DNA of 64,000 nt. Source: Nemertoderma westbladi (taxonomy: Eukaryota; Xenacoelomorpha; Nemertodermatida; Nemertodermatidae). The stretch is taken from positions 1 through 64,000 of the forward strand of contig JAUCBJ010004847.1 in assembly GCA_032718475.1 (NCBI GenBank), written 5' to 3'. A program made the position numbers and the translations under genes. The stretch's first letter is position 1. Each line of letters starts with the position of its first letter. Shown in pieces: positions 10,138 through 21,430 of the stretch. Below the pieces are notes generated by a model that saw only the letters and a list, made by a program, of their open reading frames with translations, made no database searches and had not been told where the DNA came from.

Positions 10138-10166
10138 ATGCTATCTTCTTACCGGGAAGATAGCAT
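10138..10166 (+). promoter_or_regulatory. Perfect hairpin just upstream of the polypurine tract
   Basis: ATGCTATCTTC (10138-10148) pairs with GAAGATAGCAT (10156-10166) around a 7-nt loop. It directly abuts the polypurine tract, so it may mark the RNase H primer site or an RNA 3' signal. Confidence 0.7.
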
Positions 10167-10175
10167 GGGGGGGAG
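10167..10175 (+). promoter_or_regulatory. Polypurine tract (plus-strand primer)
   Basis: GGGGGGGAG lies immediately before the TG of the LTR, the expected place for the plus-strand priming site of an LTR retrotransposon. Confidence 0.8.
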
Positions 10176-10720
10176 TGTTAGCTTATTCAATCCCGCTAAC
10201 ACCCCATAAAGTTATAAGCCGATAAGCAATATTGGGAGCCACGAGATTGGGTAATTAACCAACTCGTGCCATCCCAATGAGAATGGGAAGGAGAAGCACA
10301 CAATGAGGGTCAGGGGCCAAACCCCTAACCCAGAGAGAATAGGTGGAGTGAACGGGAACACTCCAAAGGGCGCCAACAAGGGTATCAACCAATCAGAGGG
10401 GGGAAAGGCATCGATTAGGTAGAGTAACAAGGCCAACCGTGCAATATAGCCACTTGGCAGTAATCTTTCCATTCAGTTATCTCAGTGCAATACCGGTGCT
10501 AGATTAGGTTACCATAGTTTTAGATAGGGAAGGACCGGGACTTTAGTTACCGTATCCCGCCTTCCATATACGACAATATTATCTCATATCTATATCTATA
10601 TCTATATCTGCATATCATATTATATACGACAAACAGCACAAACTCATTTACTCTTTATACACGGCGGGGACGCGTGAACTAAAACCGGATAAACCGGGAT
10701 CCCTCTTGGATCCCGTCACA
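10176..10720 (+). repeat. BEL 3' LTR (545 bp)
   Basis: Begins TGTTAGC after the polypurine tract and ends CGTCACA (TG...CA). At base 10721 the sequence changes to Helitron homology (compare 13944), which fixes the right border. GTGTTAGC (10175-10182) pairs with GCTAACAC (10195-10202), a hairpin at the LTR start. A repeated ATCTAT tract at about 10580-10605 is the only TATA-like stretch. The 5' LTR is not in the window, so the pair cannot be compared. Confidence 0.85.
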
Positions 10721-12678
10721 ACTATCCAACTGATGGAGATGAGGCATTATCTCCCGTTTTCCCTGCTTTATTTTCTCTGCATTGCATTAATCTAACGACA
10801 ATGCATTAATCACTGAATACCGCACCTTGGCGTACTAAGTACAAAGCTGGGTTTGGAGGAAAAGTGCAGCTTATATGAATAAACAGGATGCCATTAAAGT
10901 AACACCGCAGGAGTATCAAAACATTAAAATAACTGGCCAACAAATAAATAAAAAGAAACTAAAGATAAACAGCAGGAATCCAAACAAAAAATGCAGAAAG
11001 TAATATATCTTAGTGGCCCAGAAGCACAATGGCTGTTATTAGAATTAACATTGACTCTTTCAAATATTGAATCTATAGATATACCAACCGTTACTATGGA
11101 AATTCGTCATGGTTACATGATAAGAGGGGATCAGCTATTCCAGATGGAGGAGCGGTAGTAGATGACTTCCTGGAGGCAGTAAGGATATGTCAGGAGTTAT
11201 TACAATTACCATCTGAGTGGCAGTTGTTATAAAGCCAGTAACTCATGATGCTAGATAGAAAATCCAAAGATAGGTATCGATAAAATATCTGTGTTCTCCT
11301 TGCGGTTGAGTTACCAGTTTTTACCATTTTTATTTTTTGTTTCCGTAATGGGTGACAGCATCTACTAGCTTAGCTATCAGCCGTCACCCATCGCCAACAA
11401 TTTAGTTTTATTGTTAGATATTTTGTCATATTTTTGTTATGTTTTGTTATGTATTCTTATTATGTATCTATCTTGATTTACGATAATTAAATTGAAAAAA
11501 AAAATATGTTACTCTTTTTGTAAATTCCCCAAAGTTGTACATAATCGGGTTTGTGCGAATTACACCAACCAGGAATGAAGATCAATCAATAATAATAGAA
11601 TGGTTCAAGTTCAACGAATTGCAATTCCCCTACTGAAAGATTACATCAGAAACACCACTAATGTTAGTTATATTATAAATTCTGGAAATGTTTTTGCTAT
11701 GTTAACAGACATAGATACAAATAATGCAATACATTACATTCTACACTGGTATATAAATACTGTTTTTATCCAAATAAAGTACTCATCCATGTCATTGGTC
11801 ATTATAAACCAACCAATCCTGTAAAGTTTCTAATTCATATATTATTCAGCATGAGGACATTCGAAATTGAACTTGATATTTTCTGCATTCCAAATCGCAA
11901 GACATCCTTTATTAAAGCTGGACTACTACCACCAGGACTTGAAGGGCGATATTAACTTTTGCAACATTCAAACTCTTGAGGTAGACGGTATGTTCTAGAA
12001 CAGATGCAGTGACAAGTTGGCTGGGGGGACAAAGCCATGACAAGTTGGCTGTGGTTGCTTGGTATTGCTTCAGATAATTTTTTTAAACAACAATATTTTT
12101 TGTTATGGAACTACAACAGTTTTATTCTCAGAGTTATAAGAAGAAGCAACAATAAATCTTGCTGCATCTTTCTTAGAATCCAGGAGAAACATTTCTGCAG
12201 CATTATATAAACCAGGTGGTGGCTGTAGGATTGCGAACCCTCCCCAATGGATGCGGTTGTTATGGGGTGGTTAGATTATGGGGTTGCTTGGCAACCTATT
12301 CGGCTGTCAGTGCCTGGACAAACACCAGAATCATTGGGTAAACAAATCACGCTTTTACAATCGGTGTCCAGGCAATTGATAGGGTTATATCTGGCAACTA
12401 CACATTTACCCCCAACCCAATATTCTGTGGTAAACCAGGGACTGGAAAATCGGAAGTTATGAAGTTGGATGCCATTTACACCATGTCCCAAGGACTCCCC
12501 ATAACATTTACTTATATTGCAAGTGAAGTATTGCAATAAACTTGGTGGTAATTTACAGGCGAAATTGGTGGTACTAATTTACAGGCGAAATTGGTGGTAC
12601 TAATTTTTATATATCAGTTATTGCCAATCCCGGCTGTTAACTATGTCAAAGAAGAAAGAGGACATTAATAGAATAGCT
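10721..12678 (+). pseudogene. Helitron copy A: decayed Rep C-terminus, middle region and helicase start
   Basis: It aligns with 13944-15779 (copy B) along its length but is full of stops and indels. It starts at the BEL insertion point inside the Rep tyrosine region and ends just after a Walker A segment (GKPGTGKS). A 193-bp insertion at 11315-11507 is flanked by GTTAC on both sides. The last ~330 bp are nearly identical to copy B, while the rest is much more diverged. It joins copy B at 12678, giving a head-to-tail pair. Confidence 0.8.
11315..11507. mobile_element. 193-bp short insertion with 5-bp target duplication in Helitron copy A
   Basis: Copy B lacks this block. Flanks are GTTAC at 11310-11314 and 11508-11512. 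It holds a near-perfect stem: ATGGGTGACAGC near 11346 against GCCGTCACCCAT near 11382. An A run lies near the right end (11495-11504). It looks like a short non-autonomous retroposon or a LINE 3' end; the class is uncertain. Confidence 0.6.
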
Positions 12679-13054
12679 GATTTTTCGATTTGAAAGCTGA
12701 TTTGAAAGCTTGATTTTTCCTCTGTGTGTGAATTCATCCCCGGACATGCTCTACTAGCTTCAGCAATGGGACTTCTTCTGAGGAAAGGACGGCATGTTTC
12801 AACATCTGCCATAAATGAAAGATGGTTGCAACATTTGGTTGCGACTACACCAACCAAATCAGCACCATTAATGTATCCCTGAGGGCCTCCTTTTCCCTTC
12901 CATCTTTCATACACTATTAACAGACGGCACAATAGTTGGGGCCATTCCTCATCCACTGTGGGCAAAGGAGGAAGTAACAAGGTGGTACGGTTTTGCTGGC
13001 ATCTTTGAACATATTCGTTGCCGACTTCTAAGTGGGCATTCACTCACATCAACT

Positions 13055-14603
13055 GATCCAAATTATCTGGTCTTTGTGTTTGATGCCCCAATGAACTGTA
13101 ATCTGCGGTATACTGACTCCAGATATGTGATGAAAAGAGGGCTAGGTGCCCTTTTTTAGCAAGGCAGCACGTATACCTAATATAATAGCTAAATGTCGAT
13201 TAAATTTTGATCAAACTGACAGTGATAAAAATGTGTTGGAATTATCCAATTTTCTAGCAAACGAAGGTCCACCAACATATTTTTATACTCATACAATCGC
13301 CATGGACACTCATCCTGGAGTTGCACCCATTTGGAAACAGGTACAAAAATTAATTTCAGCTGCTAAGGATTCACCAGATCTTCAACGTGCCATTATGCAG
13401 TCAGCTATGATGCTATATACACGTGCCGCACAACGAACCCATGAATATCATATTGAATATATTGAAAAGTCTCACGAAAAACCTCTAGGCGAAATTGAAC
13501 ACATATTTGTGAATCACGAATTTCAGGATGATAAAGGAAATCATTGTCACATGCACTGTCTTATATGGACCAAAGATACTAACTTGGATGTGATCCGAAA
13601 TAAAATTAGGGCTAGTTCTAGAACTATGTATCCCAAAGAAGACGTACAGAAATACACCCGGTTGGGGATTATAAAAGACGGAGACCACTATGACCAAATA
13701 ATGTCGAATTTAAAAAGACAAATTCATTCCTGCACTGTACCTGGGGCCAGATGCCAAAAGAAGGATGGGGTGTGTAGATACCGCAAAACAGGTAATCAGG
13801 AAGGATACGGCTACGACTTAATACCACTGAAGCATTCCGATGAGGCCCTTGCTGCATATCTGGAATCCGGTCTAGCCGAACGCGATCCCCGACCAGGTAG
13901 ACCCATTAGACTTCTCCCCCCTCTAGTAGCTGGTCGACATACCTATCCAACCGATGGAGATGAGGCATTTTCTCCCTGTTTCCCTGCTTTATTCGCATTG
14001 CATCAATCCAATGACAATGCATTAATCACAGATCACCGCACCTCGGCAGATTATGTCACTAAGTACGAAGCTGGTTCAGATGAGAAGAGAAGCTTGTACT
14101 TAACTTCTGGGAATAAACAGGATGCCATTAAAGTCACAGCCCAGGAATACCAAAATATTAAAATAACCAGCCAACATATTAATAAAGAAAATAAAGACCA
14201 ACAACAGGAATCCAAACAAAAAACACAGCAAGTAAGATCTCTTGGTTGTCCAGAAGCACAATGGCTATTATTGGAATTCCCGCTGACTGTATCAAATATT
14301 GAATCAATACATATACCAACCGTTGCTATGGAACTTCGTCATGGTTACATGATCGAAAAACGGGAAAGGGGACCAGCTATTCCAGATGGAGGAGCGGTAG
14401 GTGAGTTCCTGGAGGCAGTAAGGGTACGTCGTGATTTGATACAATTACCTCCTGAGCGGCAGTTTACACAAAGCCAGGAACTAATGATGCTGGATAGAAA
14501 AGCTGCAAAGATAAGTATTGATAAAATATCTGTGTTCTCCTTGCGGCCACCTGAGTTACTGTTTGTAAACTCACCGAAGTTGTACTTAACCTGGTTTGCG
14601 TGA
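13055..14603 (+). pseudogene. Helitron Rep (HUH, Y2 rolling-circle endonuclease)
   Basis: The main frame is 13146-14603 (485 aa), opening at GTG. Homology starts upstream near 13055 in another frame (motif LRYTDSRYVMKRG), and the shift falls on a run of six T's at 13152-13157, probably a one-base slip. The HUH site is HCHMH (H133, H135, H137 of the 13146 frame), followed by LIW. The tyrosine motif is Y303-VTK-Y307. Such proteins nick and rejoin DNA in rolling-circle transposition. The C-terminal 150 residues are shared with copy A. It reads as a Helitron Rep with both catalytic motifs kept but the N-terminus broken. Confidence 0.8.
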
Positions 14604-14696
14604 ATTACTCCACCCAGGAGCGCAGATCAATCAGTACACGAACTTAATATATTACCTGACAGCCGTACCACTGCGTGGATAGATGGGGACGACCGA

Positions 14697-15638
14697 ATGG
14701 TTCAAGTTCGACCAATTGCCATTCCTCTTCTGAAAGATTACATCAGAAATATGACCACTACAAATGTAAATTATATTGTAAATTCTGGAATTGTTGATGT
14801 TATGTTAACATCTGTAGAAACTAATGATGCATTGCATTCTAAACTCGTTTATAAAAACTGTTTATATCCAAATAAAGTGCCCATCCATGTCATTGGTCAT
14901 TATAAACCAACCAATCCTGTAAAGTTTCTAATTCATATTATATTAAGCATGGGGAGATTCGAAACTGAACATGATATTTTCTGCGTTCCAAATCTCAAGA
15001 CTTCCTTTATTAAAGCTGGATTACTACCACCAGGACTTGAAGGACGAGATCAACTTTTGCAACATGCAAACTCTTTAGGTAGACGGTCTGTTCTAGAACA
15101 GATGCAGTGGCAGCCTGGGGGAACACAAAGCCGCGACAAATTGGCTGTAGCTGCTTGGAATTGCTTCAGAGAATTTTTCTTAAACAACAATATATCTTGT
15201 TATGGAACTCCAACAGTTTTATTTTCAGAGTTGCAAGAAGAAGCAACATTAAATCTTGCTGCATCTCTCTTAGAATCAAGGAGAAACATTGCTGCGGCAT
15301 TATATAACCCAGATGGTGGCTGTAAGATTGCAAACCTACCCCCAATGGACGCCGTAGTTATGGCGCGGTTAGATTCTCGGGTTGCTTGGCAACCAGTTCT
15401 CCTGTCAGCACCTGGACAAACACCAGAATCACTGGCTGAACAAAATCACGCTTTTACAATCGGTGTCCAGGCGATTGATAGGGTTATATCTGGCAACTAC
15501 ACATTTACCCCCAACCCAATATTCTGTGGTAAACCAGGGACTGGAAAATCGGAAGTTATGAAGTTGGATGCCATTTACACCATGTCCCAAGGACTCCCCA
15601 TAACATTTACTTATATTGCAAGTGAAGTATTGCAATAA
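14697..15638 (+). pseudogene. Helitron central region and start of PIF1-like helicase
   Basis: A 313-aa open frame running up to the helicase Walker A motif GKPGTGKS (residues 278-285), preceded by QNHAFTIGVQAIDRVISG, the usual helicase lead-in. It stops at a TAA right after 'IASEVLQ'. The same stop occurs in copy A. It is followed by tandem copies of TTTACAGGCGAAATTGGTGG, which displaced the frame. Confidence 0.75.
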
Positions 15639-16330
15639 ACTTGGTGGTAATTTACAGGCGAAATTGGTGGTACTAATTTACAGGCGAAATTGGTGGTACT
15701 AATTTTTATATATCAGTTATTGCCAATCCCGGCTGTTAACTATGTCAAAGAAGAAAGAGGACATTAATAGAATAGCTGAAAAAACAGTCCTAAAACGCGC
15801 AAATCAGATTGAAAAGCAGGCATATTTTGAACGTCAACATGTAATATTTTTTTTTAAATAGGAACACGGATGGAGTACTCAAAACTTCGGTATTATAGAT
15901 CTTGTTCGATGCCACATTCGACAAAGCACTGCCCCTCCTCTTGGGTCTGTGCTAATGATATCCTCTGGTGACACTGGACAGCACCCCCAGTGATAAGAGA
16001 CCGAATTTGGACATATTTACCCTATAAGTCCCTACATATTTACCACTTTTAGAGTAGTAAAGTTTTACAGATATGTCCAATGTGCCAATGAGCCAGATTT
16101 TCAAAGGATCAACGACATTGGCCATAAATCTGTGATATCCGATGCTGAGATCTCTGAATATACAGACATCCTCTCTCGTTGTTATAAATTTGTATCAACC
16201 TGGGGTGACGTGAATGACAAAACACTGCGGGTAGTCGGAAAGAGATCTGCAGAACGAAAAACGTCGACATTGCAATTGCAGAAAACTAGAGACAGCATCA
16301 AGACGCCATTAAACAAGTCGTAAAGTCACA
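15639..16330 (+). pseudogene. Decayed C-terminal part of the Helitron helicase
   Basis: Helicase homology continues in broken frames. 'SSGDTGQ' near 15962 corresponds to the PIF1 motif II/III area (GDxxQ). 'FQRINDIGHKSVISDAEISE' and 'LRVVGKRSAERK' in 16100-16260 resemble the later helicase region. Several in-frame stops separate them. The helicase ends early, with no downstream motifs V and VI, so the copy is 3' truncated near 16330. Confidence 0.6.
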
Positions 16331-17179
16331 TAAAATTCTACAATAAAGTACTCCTTATTCACTCAATTGGTAAACAAATATTTTTATTATGTAGCACACA
16401 TGTGGTTAGTAATTGGCAGAAATATTCAGTGCCTCAAATAATATTTTAGAGAATGACTGCAACGCATCGGACCATGGATCAATTTATTATCTGAATGAAA
16501 CCAATGGTCTATGAATGACAATACTTCTTGTGGGGCGAGCCACAAAGTGCACAAAGTCTTAGCATAGTGGTTCCAATATCGGGTTATCTCTAGCCGTCGT
16601 CGTCTAAGTTTTGATCCCTATTATCTCGGTCAATCATTGATGAAATTAAACCATACTTGGTACATATGTAGTCATTTAATAGTTTTATTTATAAATTTTA
16701 CATATTACATTTCGTGGGCCTTCACACACTTCATTGGATTGATAAGAGTTAGAGAAGAATTTGTCCAATTACAAACTAGGAAATACAATACAAGGCTAAA
16801 TACATGAGGGAATTATTGTTCCACCATTCAAAGGATAAGACAGTATCAAAACTTGAACAAAAAGTACTGAACTGAACTGAAATCTATTTTTCACAATAAT
16901 AGTTGTACAAATAATACAAATTGAAAATAAAATTGAAGATGAATTCATAAATTATGCACAACAAAATGTAAACTTTTATTTTTTATACCTCTAGTGTACT
17001 GTATAAAATACAATTAACAATTATTATTAAGAATTAATACAATTGAAATAGTTTTTGATATTGAAAAGATGATATAAATTAATTTATATTTAATTTAATT
17101 TGAGGTACATGACAGGGACTAGATACTTTAATTTAAAATAAATTTTGTTAGTCTAAAATCTTAAAAGGAAAAATATATA
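16331..17179. other. AT-rich non-coding spacer with a dispersed repeat
   Basis: No reading frame. A repeat at 16528-16735 begins GTGGGGCGAGCCAC, continues through 'TCAATCATTGATGAAATT' and 'CTTGGTACATATG', and ends with a CGTGGGCCTTC block. It matches 42470-42680. The remainder is AT-rich. Confidence 0.6.
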
Positions 17180-17214
17180 TATGATAAACTAAAGGTCATT
17201 TAATAACTTACGTT

Positions 17215-18025
17215 TTAGTTTTTTTTTAAAATATGTTTGTTTGGCAGAGATTTAAGACTATTGTCTAAAGAATTCCATATAGTTGGACCGTTGTATGACA
17301 GCGAGTTTTTAGCAACTAAAAGTCGAACAGGAGGAATAAAATAATTACCAGATAATGCCGCACGTTTACCATAATTATGTGACTTGCTAGTTTTATTAAA
17401 AAGATCTGTGAGGGGTGATAGTTTTTTATGGACATCGTACATTATACTGGCAACCTGTAGTGTGTAAAGTTTGTCTATCGGTAATATACCCAGTTCTTTG
17501 TAAATTTGGACAGAGGACGCTCTGTGATGTCTGAATGTAATGGCCCGTATTAATTTATTAACTTTTGTATGCAATGGCTTAAGCGTAGTCTGATAAGTGT
17601 TACCCCAAATAGCAATGCCATACTGTAAATAAGGATGAACCAGAGAAAAGTAAATGATGCGCAGTATATTCATAGGAAAATAATGTCGTATTTTATAAAA
17701 TAATCCACCTATTTTAGAAATTTTCTTGAGCGTTACTGCAATATGGGTCTTCCATGACAATTTGCTATCAATGTGGATGCCTAAATATTTCGCAGTTGAC
17801 GTTTCTTTTACTTTTATGTTATTGATTTTAATTTTTTTGAAGTGAGTCGTAATGATGGTTTGTAAATATACAATATTCCGTCTTTGCAAGGTTCAATGAT
17901 AGTTTATTATCTATAAGCCAATCAGTAAGTTTAATTAAGTTATTGTTCATGGTAGTTACTAGTTCGGTGAGTGATTTTGAGCTGTACATTAAAGAAGTGT
18001 CATCTGCAAATAATGATACAAATAT
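17215..18025 (-). pseudogene. LINE reverse transcriptase catalytic and C-terminal part
   Basis: On the minus strand the segment opens with FADDTSL (catalytic Asp pair, near 18005-17995). After a frame change it runs through YLGIHIDSKLSWKTHI, YLQYGIAIWGNTY and the usual C-terminal 'IWNSLDNSLKSL'. The main frame is 17889-17215. The catalytic residues are intact, but the frame breaks at about 17890. Confidence 0.8.
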
Positions 18026-18030
18026 GTTGT

Positions 18031-18374
18031 CAATTTAATTTATTCAAGGATTACCTAACAGATCGAACCCAATACGTCGCTATCGATTCAACAATATCCA
18101 CACTTCATACTATTTTATGCGGTATACCACAGGGAAGCTTGCTCGGACCCCTACTGTTCCTTATATACATAAATGACCTTCCTAATGCCGTAGATAACCA
18201 AGGTTTTTTGGGGGTTGCATTAGGAAGGTCATTTATGTATATAAGGAACAGTAGGGGTCCGAGCAAGCTTCCCTGTGGTATACCGCATAAAATAGTATGA
18301 AGTGTGGATATTGTTGAATCGATAGCGACGTATTGGGTTCGATCTGTTAGGTAATCCTTGAATAAATTAAATTG
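18031..18374. repeat. Perfect 158-bp inverted repeat with 28-bp spacer in the LINE RT
   Basis: 18031-18188 reads as the reverse complement of 18217-18374 with no mismatch I can find. The copied part is RT motif DNA (GIPQGS...INDL), so the plus-strand copy is an inverted duplicate. The spacer 18193-18220 (overlapping the arm edge) is identical to 19127-19154 of the same element. This implies a templated rearrangement or an assembly fold-back. Confidence 0.9.
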
Positions 18375-19275
18375 AGATCCTTGTACACCATAACAGCATA
18401 ATTTTTTTAAGAGAACTTTGTGATCTAGCGTATCAGACGCTTTCTTAAGGTCTATGTATGTGACACAAGAAGATAAGCCAGAATCAAGATCATGCTGAAT
18501 TTTTTCTACAAGATTTGCTATGGCGTCTGTTGTTGTTAGTTTTTTTCGAAAACCAAATTGATTGGGAGATAATTAATTAAGTAGGACATATGATATGATA
18601 ATATTTCGGCTGATAGTTTTATTAGGTAAGTAGGAAATTTATCATTAGTGGAGGTCTTTAAATCTAGCTGTAGTAAATGGTACTGTACTTCCACGGGTGT
18701 AGTTTCTATCACGGTGAAAGAGTTAGGTAGAGTATGTTTTATAAAGCGGGTTGGACATCTATTAGAAAGTGGGATAGTATCAGAGAGTGTAGAACCAATA
18801 GTAGATAAATGTGTGTTCAAACAGTTTTCAATATCTTGTTTATTTGTAAGAAGTTTACTACCGCTCTCATTTTTGACTGACATACGTTTGGGCATTGTTA
18901 AATTTCTATTGTGATGTAAGGCAGAATTTATTGTTTTCATGTTTTACGAATATTAGTGCTATTTTTGCTGAATTCCGTTGTATAGTAATCTTTTTCTGTT
19001 TTCCTTAGAATGGCTGTTAATTTGTTACGGCAAATTTTGTATTTATTTTGATTTGCAGTGGATCTATCAGTCACATAGTTAATATAAAGTTTATTTTTTT
19101 TATGTATGCATTTTAATAATCCTGGAGATAACCAAGGTTTTTTGGGGGTTGCATGTTTAGTCAGTAACTTTGTTGGTAAGTGTTTGGAACATATTTTTTC
19201 AAAATCTGAGTAGAAATTATCAAATTCAAATTTAACTCTGTTGTATGTACATAACTCCATGAAGTTGGTGACCAA
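18207..19275 (-). pseudogene. LINE linker and N-terminal half of reverse transcriptase
   Basis: It includes KPWLSPGLLK (the linker typical of CR1/Jockey-type ORF2), then RT motifs in several frames: a T-x-IDLKKAxDTLDH type segment near 18440 and GIPQGSLLGPLLFLIYINDL near 18260-18210. Frames shift several times, so it is non-functional. Confidence 0.7.
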
Positions 19276-19949
19276 AGATCAGCTAGAAATTGCTCACTAT
19301 CAAATTTTGAGTAATCATAAATGTATGTTTTTTCCGGTTCATCAAAATGACAATGGTATTTTGCAACTTGTAAAAATATCGGTAAGTGGTCAGTACTGCC
19401 TTTTTCTGTAAGTAGTACACCAGAATGACAGATACCTACAGACACGTTAGTGATAATATGGTCTATGAGTGTCTTCGAGTTTTCTGTAATTCTGGTTAGT
19501 TTGTCAATAATCTGTGAAAACCCGTTGGAGTTTAGTAACTGTACATAATCTAATGATTTAGAATTTGACTTTAATACATCAATGTTAATGTCCCCAGTAA
19601 TAATAGTTTCATATTTTTTGCTAGCTAATGTTGTTAATGTATTATCTAATTGTTCTGTAAAATTCATTATGTGGACTGTTTCTGGTCTATAAATCGTACC
19701 GATTATGAGTGGTTTGTTGGTGTAACGATTATTCAGTTCCACCCAGCAGTTTTCAAACCCATCCATTTTTAACCCTTCACGCTCGATACAAGTAATTCCT
19801 TCCCGTACATAAATAGCAGTCCCCCCACGTTTTTTACTACCGTATTTACGATTATCTGTAATTGGTTCCTGATACCCGTTTATTTGTATTAGATTCGTTG
19901 CATCATCGTTTGTCACAAAAGTCTCTGTAAAAGTAAGTACATCAAACAC
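19161..19949 (-). pseudogene. LINE APE-type endonuclease domain
   Basis: A 262-aa frame with endonuclease motifs in order: FTETF (catalytic Glu), IGTIYRPE, TGDINIDVL (GD-N), LIDHIITN, and STDHLPI (SDH-like). It nicks target DNA to prime reverse transcription. All the motifs look conserved. A frame change leads into the linker at 19275. Confidence 0.85.
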
Positions 19950-20686
19950 CGTCTCAAGAGATTGCAGATGTCGATTGTTGCAGATAAATTTTTATTAAAG
20001 CTATGGCAGTTTAAATGATAAATCGAAAAGCTATCATTCTGCTTGAGATAACGTGTTTGTGCGTCTAATTTAGTCGCGTCAAAATATCCACCAAGGTCAT
20101 TATTATTAACTGCATTAATATCTGGGTCAATATCACAAAATAGATTATTCGTATTTCCTTCATTGTAAGTTATATTATTTTTGTCATGTAGGAGAAAAAT
20201 GTCTTCGTCCCCGTCATCTACTTCAAAAAATGGAAAAATTTCACGGTGAAAGTAAATACACATTATGGAAGAAAAATTTCCACTATTATGTATAAGGGCA
20301 GAAGCCGACGGTATATGGGAAGCACATTGCATATGAAATACATTGGTACAAAAGGTACATGAAAATATGTGGTCATTTGAATTTATCTTAGAGAAACAAA
20401 AATGGCAGTCTACATTAGTTACCAAGGTTGTTTTATGGATCATAGCAAGGGGGGGGAGGGGGGGGGGGGGGGGTTGGGGTGGGTGGTTGGTTGGACAGCT
20501 ATTAATCCACAATAGATAGGATTGGGTCTTGAAATGAGCAATAGCCCATATTGGAAAAGCAGAAAGATCCGGTAAAAAATTGTGTTTGTAAACACGTAAA
20601 CACGTAATGGCCAGATAAGCCGGAAAAAATCTAAAAAAAAAAAAAAATAATAATAATAATCTTGCACGTTTAGGCATAGTTAACAT
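19913..20686 (-). pseudogene. LINE ORF2 N-terminus: PHD-like finger and start of endonuclease
   Basis: A 257-aa frame with a Cys/His cluster CHFCF...CTFCTNVFHMQC, which fits a PHD/C4HC3-type finger seen in some CR1-group ORF2 proteins. Near its end 'FSIYHLNCHSF' is the first endonuclease strand with its Asn. A poly-G/C and poly-A stretch upstream (20448-20475, 20636-20647) suggests slippage. It continues into the next frame with an overlap. Confidence 0.65.
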
Positions 20687-20899
20687 AATGGAGCTAAAAA
20701 GACGAAATTACCATATAACTTTTGAGATAGGCCTAGTTAACATAATATGCGTGAGATATACTTACAAAAACATATTTCTTTATATACCTTTAAACATAAT
20801 TGACATAACAGGACTAATAAGACGGAAGTGACCCGATACCTTTAGCTACTGAGTTTAACGTAAATATCGCCATTACGTGAGTAGAGCGAATAGATATCG

Positions 20900-21427
20900 T
20901 CATCGTCCCTCCATTTTTTTTAGCAGGTTGTACAACTCGAACCAGTACGGGGTGAGGTGCTCTGTGGCATAGTACGGAGATATGTTAGACCTATTTGCGA
21001 GGGCCCCGATGCGTGTTTGATGACCAAAGAACTTGATAATAATAGGTCGAGATTTAGGTTTACCAGAGGAGGTTTTGGTAGAGTCGCCACTGCGGTTTGT
21101 TCCTACGCGATGAAAAACGTCCACAGAAGAAGGTGAAATTTCAAGTTTAACTAGTAGGTCGTTAAGGATTTTTCGCTCTTCCTTTGGGGATTTACTTTAC
21201 GGTACTGCATGGATTAGGATGTTCGATCGCCTTACATGTTGGTTCAAAGCATTGTTTTTTAGCGTTAGAGTCTGTACTTGCGACTTTAAATGTGAGTTTT
21301 CGTTAAGAATTTCCTCAGTGTTGGACTTGACTAATGTTAGTTCTTGTTTTATACCCGCCATGTCGCAATTTAGACTGTCAATAGTGCGGGCGAGTGACGC
21401 GACGTCTTGTTGGGATTTGGATGTCAT
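20900..21427 (-). pseudogene. LINE ORF1 protein (coiled coil plus RRM-like)
   Basis: The segment 21427-21197 has heptad-like Leu/Asn spacing (a coiled coil) ending in RRSNILIHAVP. After a single in-frame TAA the same frame continues to 20900 with VFHRVGTN and RPIIIKFFG. This is the order of an L1-type ORF1 protein: coiled coil, RNA-recognition domain, C-terminal domain. It would be the RNA-binding chaperone of the element. One stop codon breaks it. Confidence 0.7.
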
Positions 21428-21430
21428 GTT

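Larger units (their letters stand above)
1..10720 (+). mobile_element. BEL/Pao LTR retrotransposon, 5' end outside window
   Basis: The order gag, zinc knuckle, aspartic protease, RT, RNase H, integrase, extra ORF, polypurine tract and LTR runs uninterrupted on the plus strand. The BEL/Pao assignment rests on RT motif YVDD, an HHCC-DDE integrase after RNase H, and a long post-integrase tail. The 5' LTR and primer-binding site must lie left of base 1. The right end abuts sequence homologous to Helitron coding DNA at 13944, so the element inserted into a Helitron copy. It is GC-richer and far less decayed than its surroundings, which suggests a younger insertion. Confidence 0.95.
12679..16330 (+). 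mobile_element. Helitron copy B (Rep-helicase, 3' part decayed)
   Basis: It encodes, in order, a Rep N-terminal segment, a Rep with HUH and two-tyrosine motifs, a linker region, and PIF1-type helicase motifs. It is broken into several frames. The first ~370 bp (12679-13050) have no clear assignment; either strand is partly open there. I do not see the Helitron 3' hairpin and CTRR end. Confidence 0.8.
17180..21430 (-). mobile_element. CR1/L2-like LINE, nearly full length but broken
   Basis: On the minus strand the order is ORF1, ORF2 N-terminal zinc finger, APE-type endonuclease, linker, reverse transcriptase and RT C-terminal domain, the architecture of CR1-group LINEs. Stops and frameshifts interrupt both ORFs. 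A 158-bp inverted duplication sits inside the RT. The 3' end near 17180-17215 has short runs of T/A but no clear long tail. Confidence 0.85.

Noticed and set aside
12618-13043. 141-aa minus-strand frame
   Set aside because: It lies opposite the Helitron 5' region, has no recognisable motif, and the plus strand is also partly open there.
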